A DNA stretch of 64,000 nt from Helicostylum pulchrum. Lineage: Eukaryota; Mucoromycota; Mucoromycetes; Mucorales; Mucoraceae. The notes beneath the pieces are model-generated. The model did not search any database and was not told where the DNA came from. It saw only the letters and a list, made by a program, of their open reading frames with translations. Positions 1-12,076 of this stretch are shown here, piece after piece. The stretch spans positions 62,001-126,000 of the forward strand of contig JAIXMO010000035.1 in NCBI GenBank assembly GCA_025677825.1. The letters are read 5' to 3'. Both the position numbers and the translations under genes were made by a program. The stretch's first letter is position 1. Each line of letters begins with the position of its first letter.

Positions 1-626
1 AAATAAAAATAAAAGACCCGGAGAAAAAAACACAAGCTATTATTTCACACACAAAAAAAAAAAGAAGAAGCGTCAAACTCAAGCTTTTTTTCTTTTCTTT
101 ATGCTTTTTTCTATAACAAAGTAACTGAAAGAAAAAGAAAAGGATAAAGAAAAAAAAAGAGTTTCATGTGATTGAGTTCCCTGTTGGACCCGGGTTCCTA
201 CCAAAAAAAAAAAAAGCGAAAAAGGTGAAAAACGGCTTTAAAAAAAAAAGATATTAAAAAAAACACGTTAAAATTAATAGCAGTTAAAAAAAGAGATTAA
301 CGTATTTTATTTGATTATTTTAGTATTTGCACGAGAGGTATTCTTAATAAAAGAAAGTAACACAAGTGATTGATGATTGTGCTTCATAATAACATGCGGC
401 GTTTTATTACACTGCGAAAAAAATCTATATTTATTTATCCCCTTCTCTATTTCTTTTTCCTTTTTTTCTCCTCTATTATTTTTTCTCCTGTAATAATATA
501 TTTATGATTTTAGAATTATAAATATACGCTCTTTTTCTCTCTCTCTTTCTCTCTTTCATATATACATAATAATTTAACAACAGCAATTAATTATACACAC
601 TAAACTGTTCATACCCATATTATATT
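1..626. other. Intergenic: AT-rich 5' flank
   Basis: No gene is supported here. The stretch is AT-rich, with A-runs and T-runs, a CT-rich tract near 533-556 and TATA-like sequence before the first ATG. It is probably promoter and 5' UTR of the downstream membrane-protein gene. Confidence 0.5.
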
Positions 627-2200
627 ATGTGGATTATATCTAGAGTCGTAAGTGTACTACTACAAATAATAAATATATTGTTGTTATTCACTCGTTTTTT
701 TTTTTTAAAAAAAAAAAAGTTTGGTGAGTCACGATGGACAAGAGCTATTTTTTGTGTGATCACTATACAAGCTATACTAGCAATATCATTCGAAGCAGTT
801 ATTTTCGCTTTCCATGCCAACGAAATTGGGTTAATAGATGATTTAAAGTTATCGACGTCGGATACGGATTCCATGGCAACATCTTTTGCCAACGCTAGAT
901 CGTTATTGGTTTATTTTATTCTATTTATGCTAGCTCAAGTATTTACTGTTATATTAGTAGTGGATGCTGTAAGTTTAAATATATTAATTATTTTTAATTT
1001 GTATTAATTTATATAAAATAGATTTATCAACGAAATACTATTCAACTTATTGCGCTGGTCGCTTTTGAATTTGGAATGAGTGCTTATTCAGTAATTCAAT
1101 TTCATCAATCTTCAACACTAATTAATACAAACACTGATATCACCTATCCACCAAAAGTGCAAGTTGCCTTTTCTCATTTAAGCAATGCATATCATTCATC
1201 ACAATGGGCGGAAATTACTCAAATATGTATCATGATCCTTTGTACAATTATCTTTGTATTTTTAGCTTACAAACTTTACTTGGAATTTGGATGGCATATC
1301 TATAAAAAAATTGGTGCCGATTTAGCCATGCGAGGTTTGTTTGTATATTACAAGATAAAAACCCTTACTGACATGTTTTATTATTGTAGATCGCTATAAA
1401 ATGTATCAGATCTTCATGATGCTGCTTAAATTCGATTTCTTCTTTTTCCTTGGATTCTCAGTACAGTATTTAGCTCTATTAGTCGTTGCTTGGTGGCCAG
1501 ATTACACGTTAAAAGGATTAGAGTCTGAAATCGTAAAGGAGTTGATTGAACATGTCGTACTTAGTTGTGTTGTTTCCATTACAATGTTGGTTTCAGCATA
1601 TTGGGGTGTAAGTTGTATACACATATAAAAAAAATGTTATAAATAGATGACTAATAATAGTTTTTTTTTTTTTTTTTTAATATTAGTTACGTCGTGAGAA
1701 AAAGATCCACATGTACATCTTTTTAACATTATGTATTGCAAGCATGGCTTATTATATCTACATGTTGATCCAAATTTCACTGGACCCTTTGAGGTTTTTA
1801 GGTTCTAAAGCCTTCTTAACCTTTTTCTGTAAGTTTATTTTTTGCTGTTTTTGATTTAAAACTCAAATATTAATTTATTTTTTATTATAGTGTGCGTTGA
1901 TATGGTTTTAATTTTGGTAAAGAAAGGGACTTTCATTTTTTTTTATTTCTCCTGTGTTTTAACATACTTTTATATTTTTTCTTAGGCCTCCGTACCTATT
2001 GCCATCATTTGCTTAAGGAACTTTAATCTCGGATTAATGAATCACAGTAAGTAAAGGTGTAATACATATATATATAAATAATGTCTGTTAACAGCTTTAA
2101 AATAGTCTCTCATGCTACAGCTTCAACTACTTCAGCACATTCGATGGCACCACTTGGTGTCGAAAAAGCCAATTCTTCTAGACGATGGTCAATAGAATAA
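627..2200 (+). CDS. UPF0658-like Golgi/endomembrane multi-pass protein
   Basis: Eight exons: 627-647, 720-968, 1022-1334, 1390-1607, 1687-1828, 1891-1916, 1986-2046, 2121-2200. They total 1110 nt, or 369 aa. Most introns have clean GT...AG ends. The first intron (72 nt) is in frame, so an unspliced reading also looks open, but removing it takes out a poly-F/K stretch. The protein has several hydrophobic helices and the family-like segments [14 protein letters not shown] and [19 protein letters not shown]. These resemble the fungal UPF0658 Golgi apparatus membrane proteins described in fission yeast; function is unknown. The C-terminus is a short Ser/Thr-rich tail. Family assignment comes from remembered sequence character only. 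Exon 6 is just 26 nt. Confidence 0.7.
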
Positions 2201-2384
2201 TTACAATGTATTCCCCCAACCCTAACCCCTTCCCTTTCTTATCTCCCCCTTTTTAATACTTATTTTACTATCTCATTGCATCCCGACCAAACCCAAAAAA
2301 AAGAGCTGTTATTTACTATTGTATTTGTATTATTTTAAAAATAAAATAAAAAACATGCAAACAACAACAAAAGCGTGTGACTAT

Positions 2385-2443
<59 letters not shown>

Positions 2444-2597
2444 ATATTCAATCGTGGGAAACTCTTTTTTGAATTCAGGAACATTTTAATCCGTGACCAT
2501 TGCTAAATAAAACCAGCTTATCCTCCTCCCTTTTTTAAAAAAATATTTTTCTCTTTTCTCTCTTCTTCTTCTTTTTAACACTAATCAAATAAGAACG
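2201..2597. other. Intergenic with 52-nt poly-T tract
   Basis: This is the 3' flank of the membrane-protein gene and the promoter of sulfite oxidase. It holds an uninterrupted T run at 2390-2441 and pyrimidine-rich sequence (2540-2580) just before the sulfite oxidase ATG. No gene is seen. Confidence 0.6.
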
Positions 2598-4449
2598 ATG
2601 TCTGCACTTGATTACAGTAATGACCCTAAAAGAGGTCCACACCCTCTTATTGTACGTAAAGATGCTCCGTTTAACGCCGAACCAGATATCACTGATCTAG
2701 TAAAGAACTATATCACACCGGAAGAATACTTTTTCTGTCGTAACCACGGTCCCTTGCCGGATATTACTGAATCTCAACACTTGATTGGCATTCAAGGTAT
2801 TGGAATAGAGAAACCTACGCAAATCTCATTAAAAGACATTAAAGAAAACTATGAAAAGTCTTCTGTAATGATGGTGATGCAGGTTTGTTAATATTATTTG
2901 TTGTCGTTGTTGTTGTTTAAACCTAAAAATTATTATTATTATTTTTAGTGTGCGGTATGATTTTATTTTATTCTATTTTTTTTTTTTTCGCACAGTTGTT
3001 AATATATTTGTTATTTAGGGAAATAGAAGAGACGGTCTTCATAAAGTGAAACATACAAAAGGTGTACGTAAATAAAATGATTGAAACACTTGACGGATAT
3101 AATATTAACCCCTTAATGATATGAACAGGTGATTTGGGGACCTGGCGCACTAGGAAACGCTGTTTATAGTGGTTGTAGACTTCGCGACGTACTTGCTACC
3201 GTCGGCGTAACAACAAAAATCAAAAATTTATCTAAACTTCATGTTGCATTTGAGTCTGTGGAACAGGTAAGTGCGACACAAACAAAAGCTTACGCAACAC
3301 AATGATTAATCGATTGCGCCATATAGTGCGAGGAGGACAAATGTTATGGTTCTTCCATCCCTTTATCTAAAGCCTTGTATGTATTTATTTAAATAGTTAA
3401 TCGGAACAAAAAACTAAGTGATAAATCTATTTTATTTTTTTAGGGATGAGTTTGGTGATGTTTTATTAGCGTATGAGGTAATTTATTGTATTTGCGATCC
3501 ATTTTCGTCATAGTTAACTTTTTTTCTCAGATGAATTACAGCACCTTGACTCGTGATCATGGGTTCCCAATCAGAGTCGTCGTACCAGGTAAAAAAAAAA
3601 AGCTTAATATTATTTCTCCTGTTTATGCTTACTGTGAATACAATTAGGTTACATCGGCGGTCGTTCTGTGAAATACTTGAAATCAATTACCATTCAAGAC
3701 TATGAATCCATGTCTTACTATCAACGCAGAGACTATAAAATTCTTCCTGAAAGCGTAAAAAAAAAAAAAAAAAAAAATTTATTTTATTTTTATGCTGAGG
3801 CTGAGGCTGACATTTTATCGTTTAGGTTCTGGATGAAGACTCGGCCAATAACTACTGGTGCAAAGTACCTTCAATTGGTGAATATAACGTCCAATCGTAT
3901 GTCTGTAGTCCTGCAGATGGTATGCATGAAGCTGTTAATGCAAATCAAAAAGTTCAAGGATATGCTTTATCAGGTAATTTTAATCATTTCGAGTATAAAT
4001 CCCGTACTAACACACTGTTTAAAAAAACAGGTGGTGGAAGAAGCATTCAAAGAGTTGGTATGACATCATAGTGACCGCAATACCTACCACAAAAAAAAAA
4101 TTATGCTAACTGTCTTTTTTAATAGATGTTTCTGGTGATGATGGTAAAACTTGGACAACAGCTCAATTATACCAACCTGCTGCTGAAGGAGATAACTGTA
4201 GAGTATGGGGATGGTGTCTTTGGACAGCAAACATTTCCACTAAGCGAAATGTTCGCATCGTCAGCAGAGCAGGTAAAAAAAAAGAAGACTTTGTTTATTT
4301 TAATGAGTACAAAGATATTAACACTGATTTTATTAGTGGATTCCTCCGGTAATGTTCAACAAGAATATCCCGTGTGGAACTATCGTGGTGTAATGAATAA
4401 TTCTTGGAGAACAGTCGACCCTCATACCATTGAAATGTCTAATATCTAA
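2598..4449 (+). CDS. Sulfite oxidase (molybdopterin-dependent, no cytochrome b5 domain)
   Basis: Predicted to oxidise sulfite to sulfate using a Mo-pterin cofactor. Twelve exons: 2598-2882, 2949-2954, 3019-3063, 3129-3266, 3327-3376, 3444-3477, 3531-3588, 3648-3754, 3826-3973, 4031-4057, 4126-4272, 4337-4449. They total 1158 nt, or 385 aa. The Moco-binding domain has FCRNHGPLPDI, QCAGNRRD with the Mo-ligand Cys96, TRDHGFPIRVVVPGYIGGRS and a C-terminal dimerisation domain (GGGRSIQRVDVSGDDGKTW, VWNYRGVMNNSW). Length and lack of a heme domain match the plant-type enzyme. The last residues, SNI, resemble the SNL peroxisomal signal of plant sulfite oxidase, so peroxisomal location is possible (inference). 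Cys96-Ala97 is encoded alone by the 6-nt exon 2949-2954. The gene converges on the ABC transporter 231 bp away. Confidence 0.93.
2949..2954 (+). other. 6-nt microexon TGTGCG (Cys-Ala)
   Basis: The exon lies between introns 2883-2948 (GTTTGT...TTTTAG) and 2955-3018 (GTATGA...ATTTAG). Including it gives the invariant QCAGNRR. Skipping it keeps the frame but deletes the cofactor-ligating cysteine. Both flanking introns have good ends and normal lengths of 66 and 64 nt. Confidence 0.85.
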
Positions 4450-4680
4450 TAAAAACATTTTGGGTTCTACTTACTACTGCTACAAACAACTTATAATATG
4501 TATAACAAAAAAATAGTTTATTGTGAATAATTAAAAATAAGTGTGTGTGTGTGGTATGTGAGATTGTTATATGAATATAAAATTAATCAATACAATATAA
4601 AAGTAAAGACAGGATGAAAAATACAGTGTAATAAAAAGAAAGAAAAAAAAAGATTGCACAATAAATACAAAGAACAAAGA

Positions 4681-7600
4681 TTAACGTCTAGGCTTTCTAC
4701 GGAAATAGACAAGAGTCAAGAATACAAGGGCATTGAACACGAAGAAACTGAAAACAATACCAAAGTTACGCCACTTGTTATCTTCACTCCAATCAAAACG
4801 AGAGGAATAGAATTCTTTACCACTCTTAAAGGTGCAGTAACCACACATATCAGGTGAGGTGGCTTCAGGGTTGTCAATATATCCAGGTGCACCATAAGCA
4901 AAGAAGTTTTGAGTGTATTCACCACAGGTCATATTAGGAGGTACGTTGAACTTCAAAAGATCTTGTTGACTACAGTGAACCACAAGGTTTTGTAACTCGT
5001 TTACAGCCAGACCTTCAATGTAGTAATGGAAAGGATCAAGCCAGTACATCCAAGAGCTCCAGAAATCTGGCATTTGAGCGGGAGATTGCATCAAACCAGC
5101 AAACAAAATAAGTAAAGACAAGACCAAAGGGTTGATAACCGCAGCCATCAAAGGAGATTCAGAAACAGACGCAATCACAAAACCAAGCGTAACTGCCCAA
5201 AGGACAATGGTAGTAAACATGAGATAAAAGTAACCGCTAGCTTCGGATGAAGAGTCCATACCACAGGTCCAGTAGAAACCAAACATGAAACAAGCAGAAA
5301 AGAAGACAATGTAAGGCATTTCAACAAGAACCGCGGAAACACCCCACGGCAACCAACTGTAATAACGAGAAGCATATTCACGTCTAAAGAACTGTCTTTC
5401 GGTAAGAAACTTGGGTTGTGCAAGAATAATAAGTGTCATGGCCATAATAAACGTAGAGAACAGTGCAAAAAGTTTGTTCAACATATCAGAAGACGTATTT
5501 CCCAACTTCCAGAAAGTAAAACCAGTAACCAACGCAGTAAACAAAACGTTAAGGAAACGACCCACGTTATAATCAGGTGAACGCCAGTAAGCTAAAGCCA
5601 TACGACCGTGAACAAGTTTAAATTGAGTAAACATACCAGTGGCATAAGTTTGAGCATGACGAGTAGGGTTAGGATCCGAAGAAGCATGAATTTCTTCAAG
5701 CTCAGACGTAAGTCCCTTGGCATCAGCAGAGTTCTCCCAAATGTCAGCCCAATCAGCCTTGGCCTTTCCAGAAGTACCAGCACCAACACATTCCAAAATA
5801 TATTCAGCAGGGTTAGCATCAGGAGAACACTTGGGTCCACCATTGCTTTCAAAGTATTCAATCATAGTTTCAGAGTTTTGACCGATTTCACCATAGTAAG
5901 CAGTTCGACCGCCACGGACCAACAAAAGGAGATGATCGAAATGCTCAAACAAGATAGCAGAAGGTTGATGAATGGTACATAAGACAGGCCACCCGGAATC
6001 CGCCAATTTACGAATAAAACGAATAATATTGAAAGAACTTTGAGCATCAAGACCGGAAGTAGGTTCATCAAGGAAAAGAAGTTTAGGTTTACCAACCAAT
6101 TCCATACCAATCGTTAAACGCTTACGTTCTTCAATAGAGATACCGAACCCACTTTCGACAGAACCAATTTGTGCATCGCCGATATCTTCCATCTCCAATA
6201 ATTGAAGAATCGTTTCAACATAGGCGTTCTTTTCTTCTTTAGGAACTTCAACAGATTGACGAAGGTAGGCAGAGAAACGAAGTGCTTCACGGACAGTGAC
6301 CGCAGGTTGATGTACATCCATTTGCTCACAGTAGCCAGTAATACGCTCAAAATCACACATAAGTGCTTCATTGTTCAAGTAAACACGGCCATCAACAGTA
6401 CCAATGGTCTTTCTACGTGCCAAAACATCCAAAAGAGTAGTTTTACCAGCACCAGAAGAACCCATCAAAGCAGTTAAATGACCAGGACGAACAATACCAG
6501 ATACGCCGTTTAAAAGTTGAAGATTACCACCCTTAATAGGAACTGTGTAGTCAATGTTTTGCCAAGAGAAAGTGGTGCCACCATCTTCACTAGCTGCATC
6601 AGCACTAAAGTTCGTTTGCTTGTTACGTCTAGCCTCTTCTTCTTCAGGGGTACGAGGCTTGGGTGCCTTTCCAGGTAAAAAGAGTTTGGTAAGCGTTCCG
6701 GATTTATTGATACCGACAAACTCCATAGTAAGCGCAGTAATGGCAGTAAAGAAGAGAAAGAAAGCAACAATAACAATAAAGTTGGGGGCCCACATCTGAG
6801 AGGGGTCGTAACTGAGGTAATCGTTCAAGTAATTATCTCCGCGAACAAAGTTTTCTCCAGGTTGACCACCTGTCATTGTACACACCTTGTAGTTCCAGTC
6901 GTCATAACCAGGACCGTAAGGGACGGCGTTTCCTTCTCCTTCACAAGAATATTCTTGACCGCTCAATTCGTTAATAAGTAACGCCTTGTAAGAATAAGTC
7001 AAGGGGTTGATCCAGTAGATCCAAGAAAGCCAAGGATGCATTTTGCTGTAGGGGATAGTGTAACCAGTGTAAGTGATCACGGCAATCAGAACACCACCCG
7101 AGAGTTGAGTGGAAAGGAAGAAACTGGTAGTGAAAGCACCAAAGAATCTGAAGAAACCGTTCATACACAAGTTGACAAAGAATAAAATGATAAAGAAAGA
7201 AAAGAAAGCACCAGCATCCATTCTCAACCCCATCATAAAGTAAGCACAGATTTCAAACAGGAGCACTTGCAAGATGGCGTAAGGAATATCCATCACCACT
7301 TGAGCAATATAAAACGCAGAGGGGCGATAGAGTGCATACTGCTTGTGCTTTTCAAGAATAGGTCTACCCATCAAGAAAGCAATAAGTTCAGACTGAGAAA
7401 TAAAAGCGTTGAATAAAAGACAAAAGAAAAGTGCACCGCCTCGGGAGAACGCACCAGCGCCATCTTCGGCCATTTTAAAGAAACAAGAAGCCGTGATAAG
7501 AGATTGAATAAGAATTGTACCGTAACGAGAGATCAAGGCTCCCATATCGGTAATATTGAGATAGTATTGACGGATAGTAAGATGCTTCACTTGTTGATAG

Positions 7601-9162
7601 AATGAAGCGGTATAAGGAGCACTCTTCTTGGCACGCTTTTGGTGTTCATCATCGACAGCTTGTCTAAAGTTATCAGACGGTTTTTCCGTAGCAATCATAT
7701 GTTCGTATTCCTGGAAATCGTTCATGACTTGTTTGTACATTTGAGACTGAAGGTATCTTTCTTCGAACTGAGCAGCATTTTTAGGTGTCGAGTGTTCGAA
7801 TCCAGGCAAAAACTCACGTTCGTTAGGGTTACAAAGACCTGTTAAGAAATCAGGGATGGATTTACGGCTAGGGCAGTGGAAACCAAGAGATTCGAAATAG
7901 GCTTTAGCGTGTTCGACAGGTCCAAAATAAAGGCATCGGCCTTCGTCTAATAAAAGGACATTATCAAAGAGTGTAAAGATATTGTTAGAAGCTTGGTAGA
8001 GTGTGGCAATTGTCGTCTTCTTGAAGACGTCTGTCATAATACGAAGAGAACGAACATAATCAAGAGCGGATGCGGCATCAAGACCACGAGTAGAACAATC
8101 CCAACAATTGATAGAACTGGATGTAGTCATTTGTTCGGCAATAGACATACGCTTACGTTCACCACCAGAGAGACCACGAACCCAAGCATTACCAACCATT
8201 GTATTCATTTGTTTGGTAAGACCGAGCATATTACCGAGCATATAAAGAATCTTGTTCACAAATTCGGTCTTAGATTCATCAGGAAGACGCTTTCCTGGTG
8301 TCTTCATACGAAGAGCAAATTCAAGTGTTTGCTTGGCTGTTAAAGTAGGATAATGTTGATCTTCTTCTTCGTTGTAACAAACTTGACCACGGTATAATTT
8401 AGAAAATGTCTCGGCATCGATACCACCGTAACTGATGGATCCGTTGATGTCTGTGTAAGAACCACGCATATTGGCCATCACTTTTAAAAACGACGTACAA
8501 CCTGCTCCAGGTCGACCAAGAACAAGCAACATCTCTCCTGATTTACAGTGACCCGTAAGGTTGTTCAAGATGATCTTCTTGTTTTTACTGACTCCAATAC
8601 CCAAAAATTTCCAGAATTGAAGGTAAGAGAAAACGGTAGGAATTGTGTGAGCATCTGCTGCTTGACCCTAATATGTTCATAAAAATTAGTATACAACGCT
8701 TTTTTTTTCTATGTTTTGTTTATGCTAAATCGTCATACCATGACAGTTAAATCTTTCCAAACAAGGCCCAAGTTTTTATTAATATGACCAGCCGAAGATT
8801 CGTCGCTTTGGAGGCCGTTAAGGAAATCATCTAAATCGAATTCATCGGCACTGCCTTCTTCAAGTTTACTAGCAGGAGCAGAAACACGACTAATACGAGA
8901 TAATTCGCGTTTCAAATCACTGTATTCACCCTTTGCGGCTAATTCGGATCAAAAAAGAGTTAGATGTTTCGATTTGAATGCAAACTAATTTTTTTTTTTT
9001 ACCTTCAATATTTACTGCGTTAGCAGTAGGTTCACCAAAATTTCCTTCGGTTACTTCATAATCATGAAGTCCATTTTGAAATACGGTTTGTGTTGATCCG
9101 TCACTAGAGTGGCGATCAGATTCCCGACCTTTACTGGATGGGAGATAATTATTACCAGTCAT
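4681..9162 (-). CDS. PDR-type (ABCG) full-size ABC transporter
   Basis: Probably a plasma-membrane drug or lipid efflux pump. Three exons on the minus strand: 9162-9003, 8938-8739, 8667-4681. They total 4347 nt, or 1448 aa, with (NBD-TMD)x2 topology. NBD1 has the fungal-type Walker A GRPGAGCTS near residue 171 (Cys for Lys), the signature VRGLSGGERKR, a Walker B-like NCWDCSTRGLDAAS and LYQASNN where an H-loop would be. NBD2 has canonical Walker A GSSGAGKTT, Walker B LLFLDEPTSGLDA and H-loop TIHQPSA, but a degenerate signature (FGISIEERKR). This asymmetry is usual for Pdr5/Cdr1-like pumps: the canonical site pairs NBD1 signature with NBD2 Walker A. Start is the first ATG (MTGNNYLPSSKG) at 9162; a TTG further upstream is not needed. 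A CGG inverted repeat lies about 240 bp upstream. Confidence 0.95.
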
Positions 9163-12076
9163 GAAAGACAATAAATTTTTAAACTTTTTTAAAAAAAAAT
9201 AGAAAGAAAAAAAAAATTTAAAAAATAATTGAAAAGAAACTGTATTAAAATAAAAAGGAACAACACTTTTTTTTAGTTGCTTTTATATATAAACATGTTT
9301 GATAGAAGTGCCGTAATTTTTCCGCTGCGATGGAAGCTATTGATGAATAGGCACGGCTTCTATGGGACCGAGCCTATGATGAAAGCTTATATCCTCCTTG
9401 TGGCGGAGTAATCCAACATACTCCGCTTTCGGGCAGTTCACGATTTGCTTCAGTGCGTAAAAAGCTTTCTTGACGAATAAAGTTCTACTTGGAAGCATAT
9501 CCGTAAGTCACTTCGAGGTCGTACGAAAAAAAAAACATTGTTTCTTAATTTTATGTAGATACGCAATTTACTTTATTAATACATGTGACGCGGCCTATAT
9601 TTTATCTTTTTTTTTTAAAAAAAAAGTCGCAATTCAAACTATGAAAAGCGACATAGTTGTCAAACGTATAAAAAAAAAGTGCAATAGTTTTTTGTCTGTG
9701 TAGAAACTGGGACAGGGAGAGAAAAAGTATGGTGGGTGTAATAGGCTTTTTTCTCCTCTAATTTTTGTTGTCGTTGTTCTAAGATTAGCGAGTCCGAGAT
9801 AGAAACAAGCCGAAAGTACCGGTGCCTTTTTGTTTACATCTTCCTTTCGACTCAAACATTTTGATTTCACATTAGAAGCCTTTTTCGGCAACGAGTTTCC
9901 GTCTAATACGATTGGCTAATCTTACCTAGTGTAAAATTCGGAGCGGAAATACAGCGAAATGCAATGGCCCGTTAGAAATGATTGGATATAAATCAGCTTT
10001 AGAATTAGACTGTTTAGATACCTGTATGGTATCATTGTTTGTGTGTTTATCCACAATCAATGTACACAAGAAAAAAAAAAGCATGTAATTTAAACTTGGA
10101 TAAACTTTTTATATGCTGGACAAAAAGATAACGTTACAAAAATTTATACAGTTGGAAAATTACCCCTTTTTAAGATCGATTTAAAGTTTAAGGTACACGC
10201 ATATTTTTTGTTATTTTTCTTGTTTTGCGCGATGAAGTTAATTTGATTAGATTACTCTCACGCTGTTTCATTTATTGTATATATGACTTATAAGTGCATA
10301 TACGATATATATTCATATATCAAGTTATATCACGTCCTCTCTTTAAAAAAAGTAAGACGATGATCTGCATTTAACATTTATTTTAAATCAAGAAAAATTT
10401 AATCTTGTCCTACACTACTATTTTCATGTTGATTTTACTAATTGAGCACATTACAAAGTCAACTATTTTAATCATCGTTATTTCAAATAGGAATCATCAT
10501 TGCAGGGGACGAAGGCGGTTTAGAGCTGTAGGCAATTTATTTTCGCCTGGATTTCATGCTCTTTATTTATCGCTTTACGCCTCTTAACTTAGACACCCAC
10601 AAATATTTGACTCGAAAACCCAAGAAAAGAAAAATAGAATAGATCGGTCCTTCGAATCTATTTAGACGTATGTATCTAGATTGTATGTTTAGCAGGCTTT
10701 TAATTGTTTTTTTCGAACTGCCGTCAAAAATAGCTTCTGCCGTTGCTTGTTGAAGGGTTTTACCGGATTCGATTTCTGTTAACGATGACGAAAAAGGCTT
10801 TATTAAAATAATAGGGCATCACTAATTTGTACAACAAAAAAAGGGAATGAGTGTCTTGTAGCCTCGGAGTTAAAGGACTATTTTTTTTTGTATCAACTGT
10901 GTCTTGTACAAAGAAGATCAGCGTTTTCTTTTTCTTTTTGCTGCGTACTCAAATGAATCCGAAATGAGTCGTTTCATTTTATTTCTACTTTTTTTTACAA
11001 CTACAAATCGAGTAACTTAATATATACTTTTACTACTTTTCATCATATATAAGTGAATTAAGAGATGCTACAATTACTTCATACTCTATCATAAGTACAT
11101 TCTACATATGATAAGTCGGCACACTGCTTTGAAACCACATATGTCACGTTTTGTAAAGTTTTTTAATCTAGATTTAGATGTTGTTTTTAAAGCAACATGA
11201 AAAAAAAAGAACGACTGGCATACGGGTACGTAAAACTTTAATATCTTTTTAACTTACTGAAATAACGGTTTTTTATCGTCAAGTACCCCCTTACCCCATA
11301 CTATAAATAAATTGGAGGGAATAAATTCTACGTCAGTGATTATTTCACTTCTGCCAATGCATGACGCTTATCAACATATTACCCCCAAAAAAAAACTTCA
11401 TTTTGAATTCTGGACGGTACTTTATTAATCAGTAGATGACAATACAGAGTAAAATAAATTTACCTATCTTTTAATTTTGATAAACGTATTAAAGTAAGTA
11501 TCAATACAATCTTTAAAAAAAATCATTTACTTGAATTATTTTCTCGCAGCATTTTTTTTTCTAGTAGGTAAGAGTAAATGTTTCTCAGGTGGCAAGATAA
11601 GATACTTTTTCTAACTATCCTTTTAAATGTATTCTCGTCTTCTCGTTAGTTGACATTAGTGGGTAGTCGGTATATTTTTCGGATTGTATGACATGTTTGC
11701 CTAAACAAAGGCATCTGAAAATTGGAAACGTTCGAGAAAATACCATGTAAAGGAGGTATATCATTTAACAGATAAATATGCTTTTTTTTTCTAGTACGGC
11801 CGTTTCCTTTTTCTTCAAAAAAAAAACAGAAAAAGCGGAATTGCCTTAACAAAACGATTTGACAAAATACACTATTTACATGAAATGAAAAAGTTTTGAA
11901 TTCATCTTGAAAAAAATATTTTTGGGACTAAAGGTTTTTTGCCCCTTTTTTCACATGGAAATGGGTAATAAACTAAAAAAATAAATGCAAACAAATAATT
12001 ACTTGTATGACATGCGAATTAAAATAAATTATATGTACAATTGGTTTTTATTTGACAAATGATTCTTTTTTTCTTT
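9163..12076. other. Long intergenic region (2.9 kb)
   Basis: No coding exon chain with conserved residues is recognised on either strand. The left part is the upstream region of the ABC transporter and holds a perfect CGG inverted repeat (9403-9426) and a small CTATT/AATAG hairpin (9337-9350). The rest is AT-rich with scattered homopolymers, including a T/A palindrome near 9607-9626. Short open frames in it look random. Confidence 0.5.
9403..9426. promoter_or_regulatory. CGG-type inverted repeat upstream of ABC transporter
   Basis: GCGGAGTA (9403-9410) and TACTCCGC (9419-9426) are perfect 8-bp inverted arms around an 8-nt spacer, 241-264 bp upstream of the ABC transporter ATG. Zn2Cys6 regulators commonly bind paired CGG/CCG triplets, so this could be an operator. 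That role is inferred; only the symmetry is seen. Confidence 0.4.

Noticed and set aside
2883..3018. A single 136-nt intron in sulfite oxidase
   Set aside because: It would delete the invariant Cys-Ala of QCAGNRR. The 6-nt exon with good splice sites on both sides restores it exactly.
5592..7168. Multiple ORFs of 60-124 codons on both strands in the ABC transporter region
   Set aside because: Shadows of the long, codon-biased transporter exon, without family motifs.
9162..9171. TTG start three codons upstream in the ABC transporter
   Set aside because: Non-ATG start not needed; the ATG at 9162 gives a normal N-terminus.
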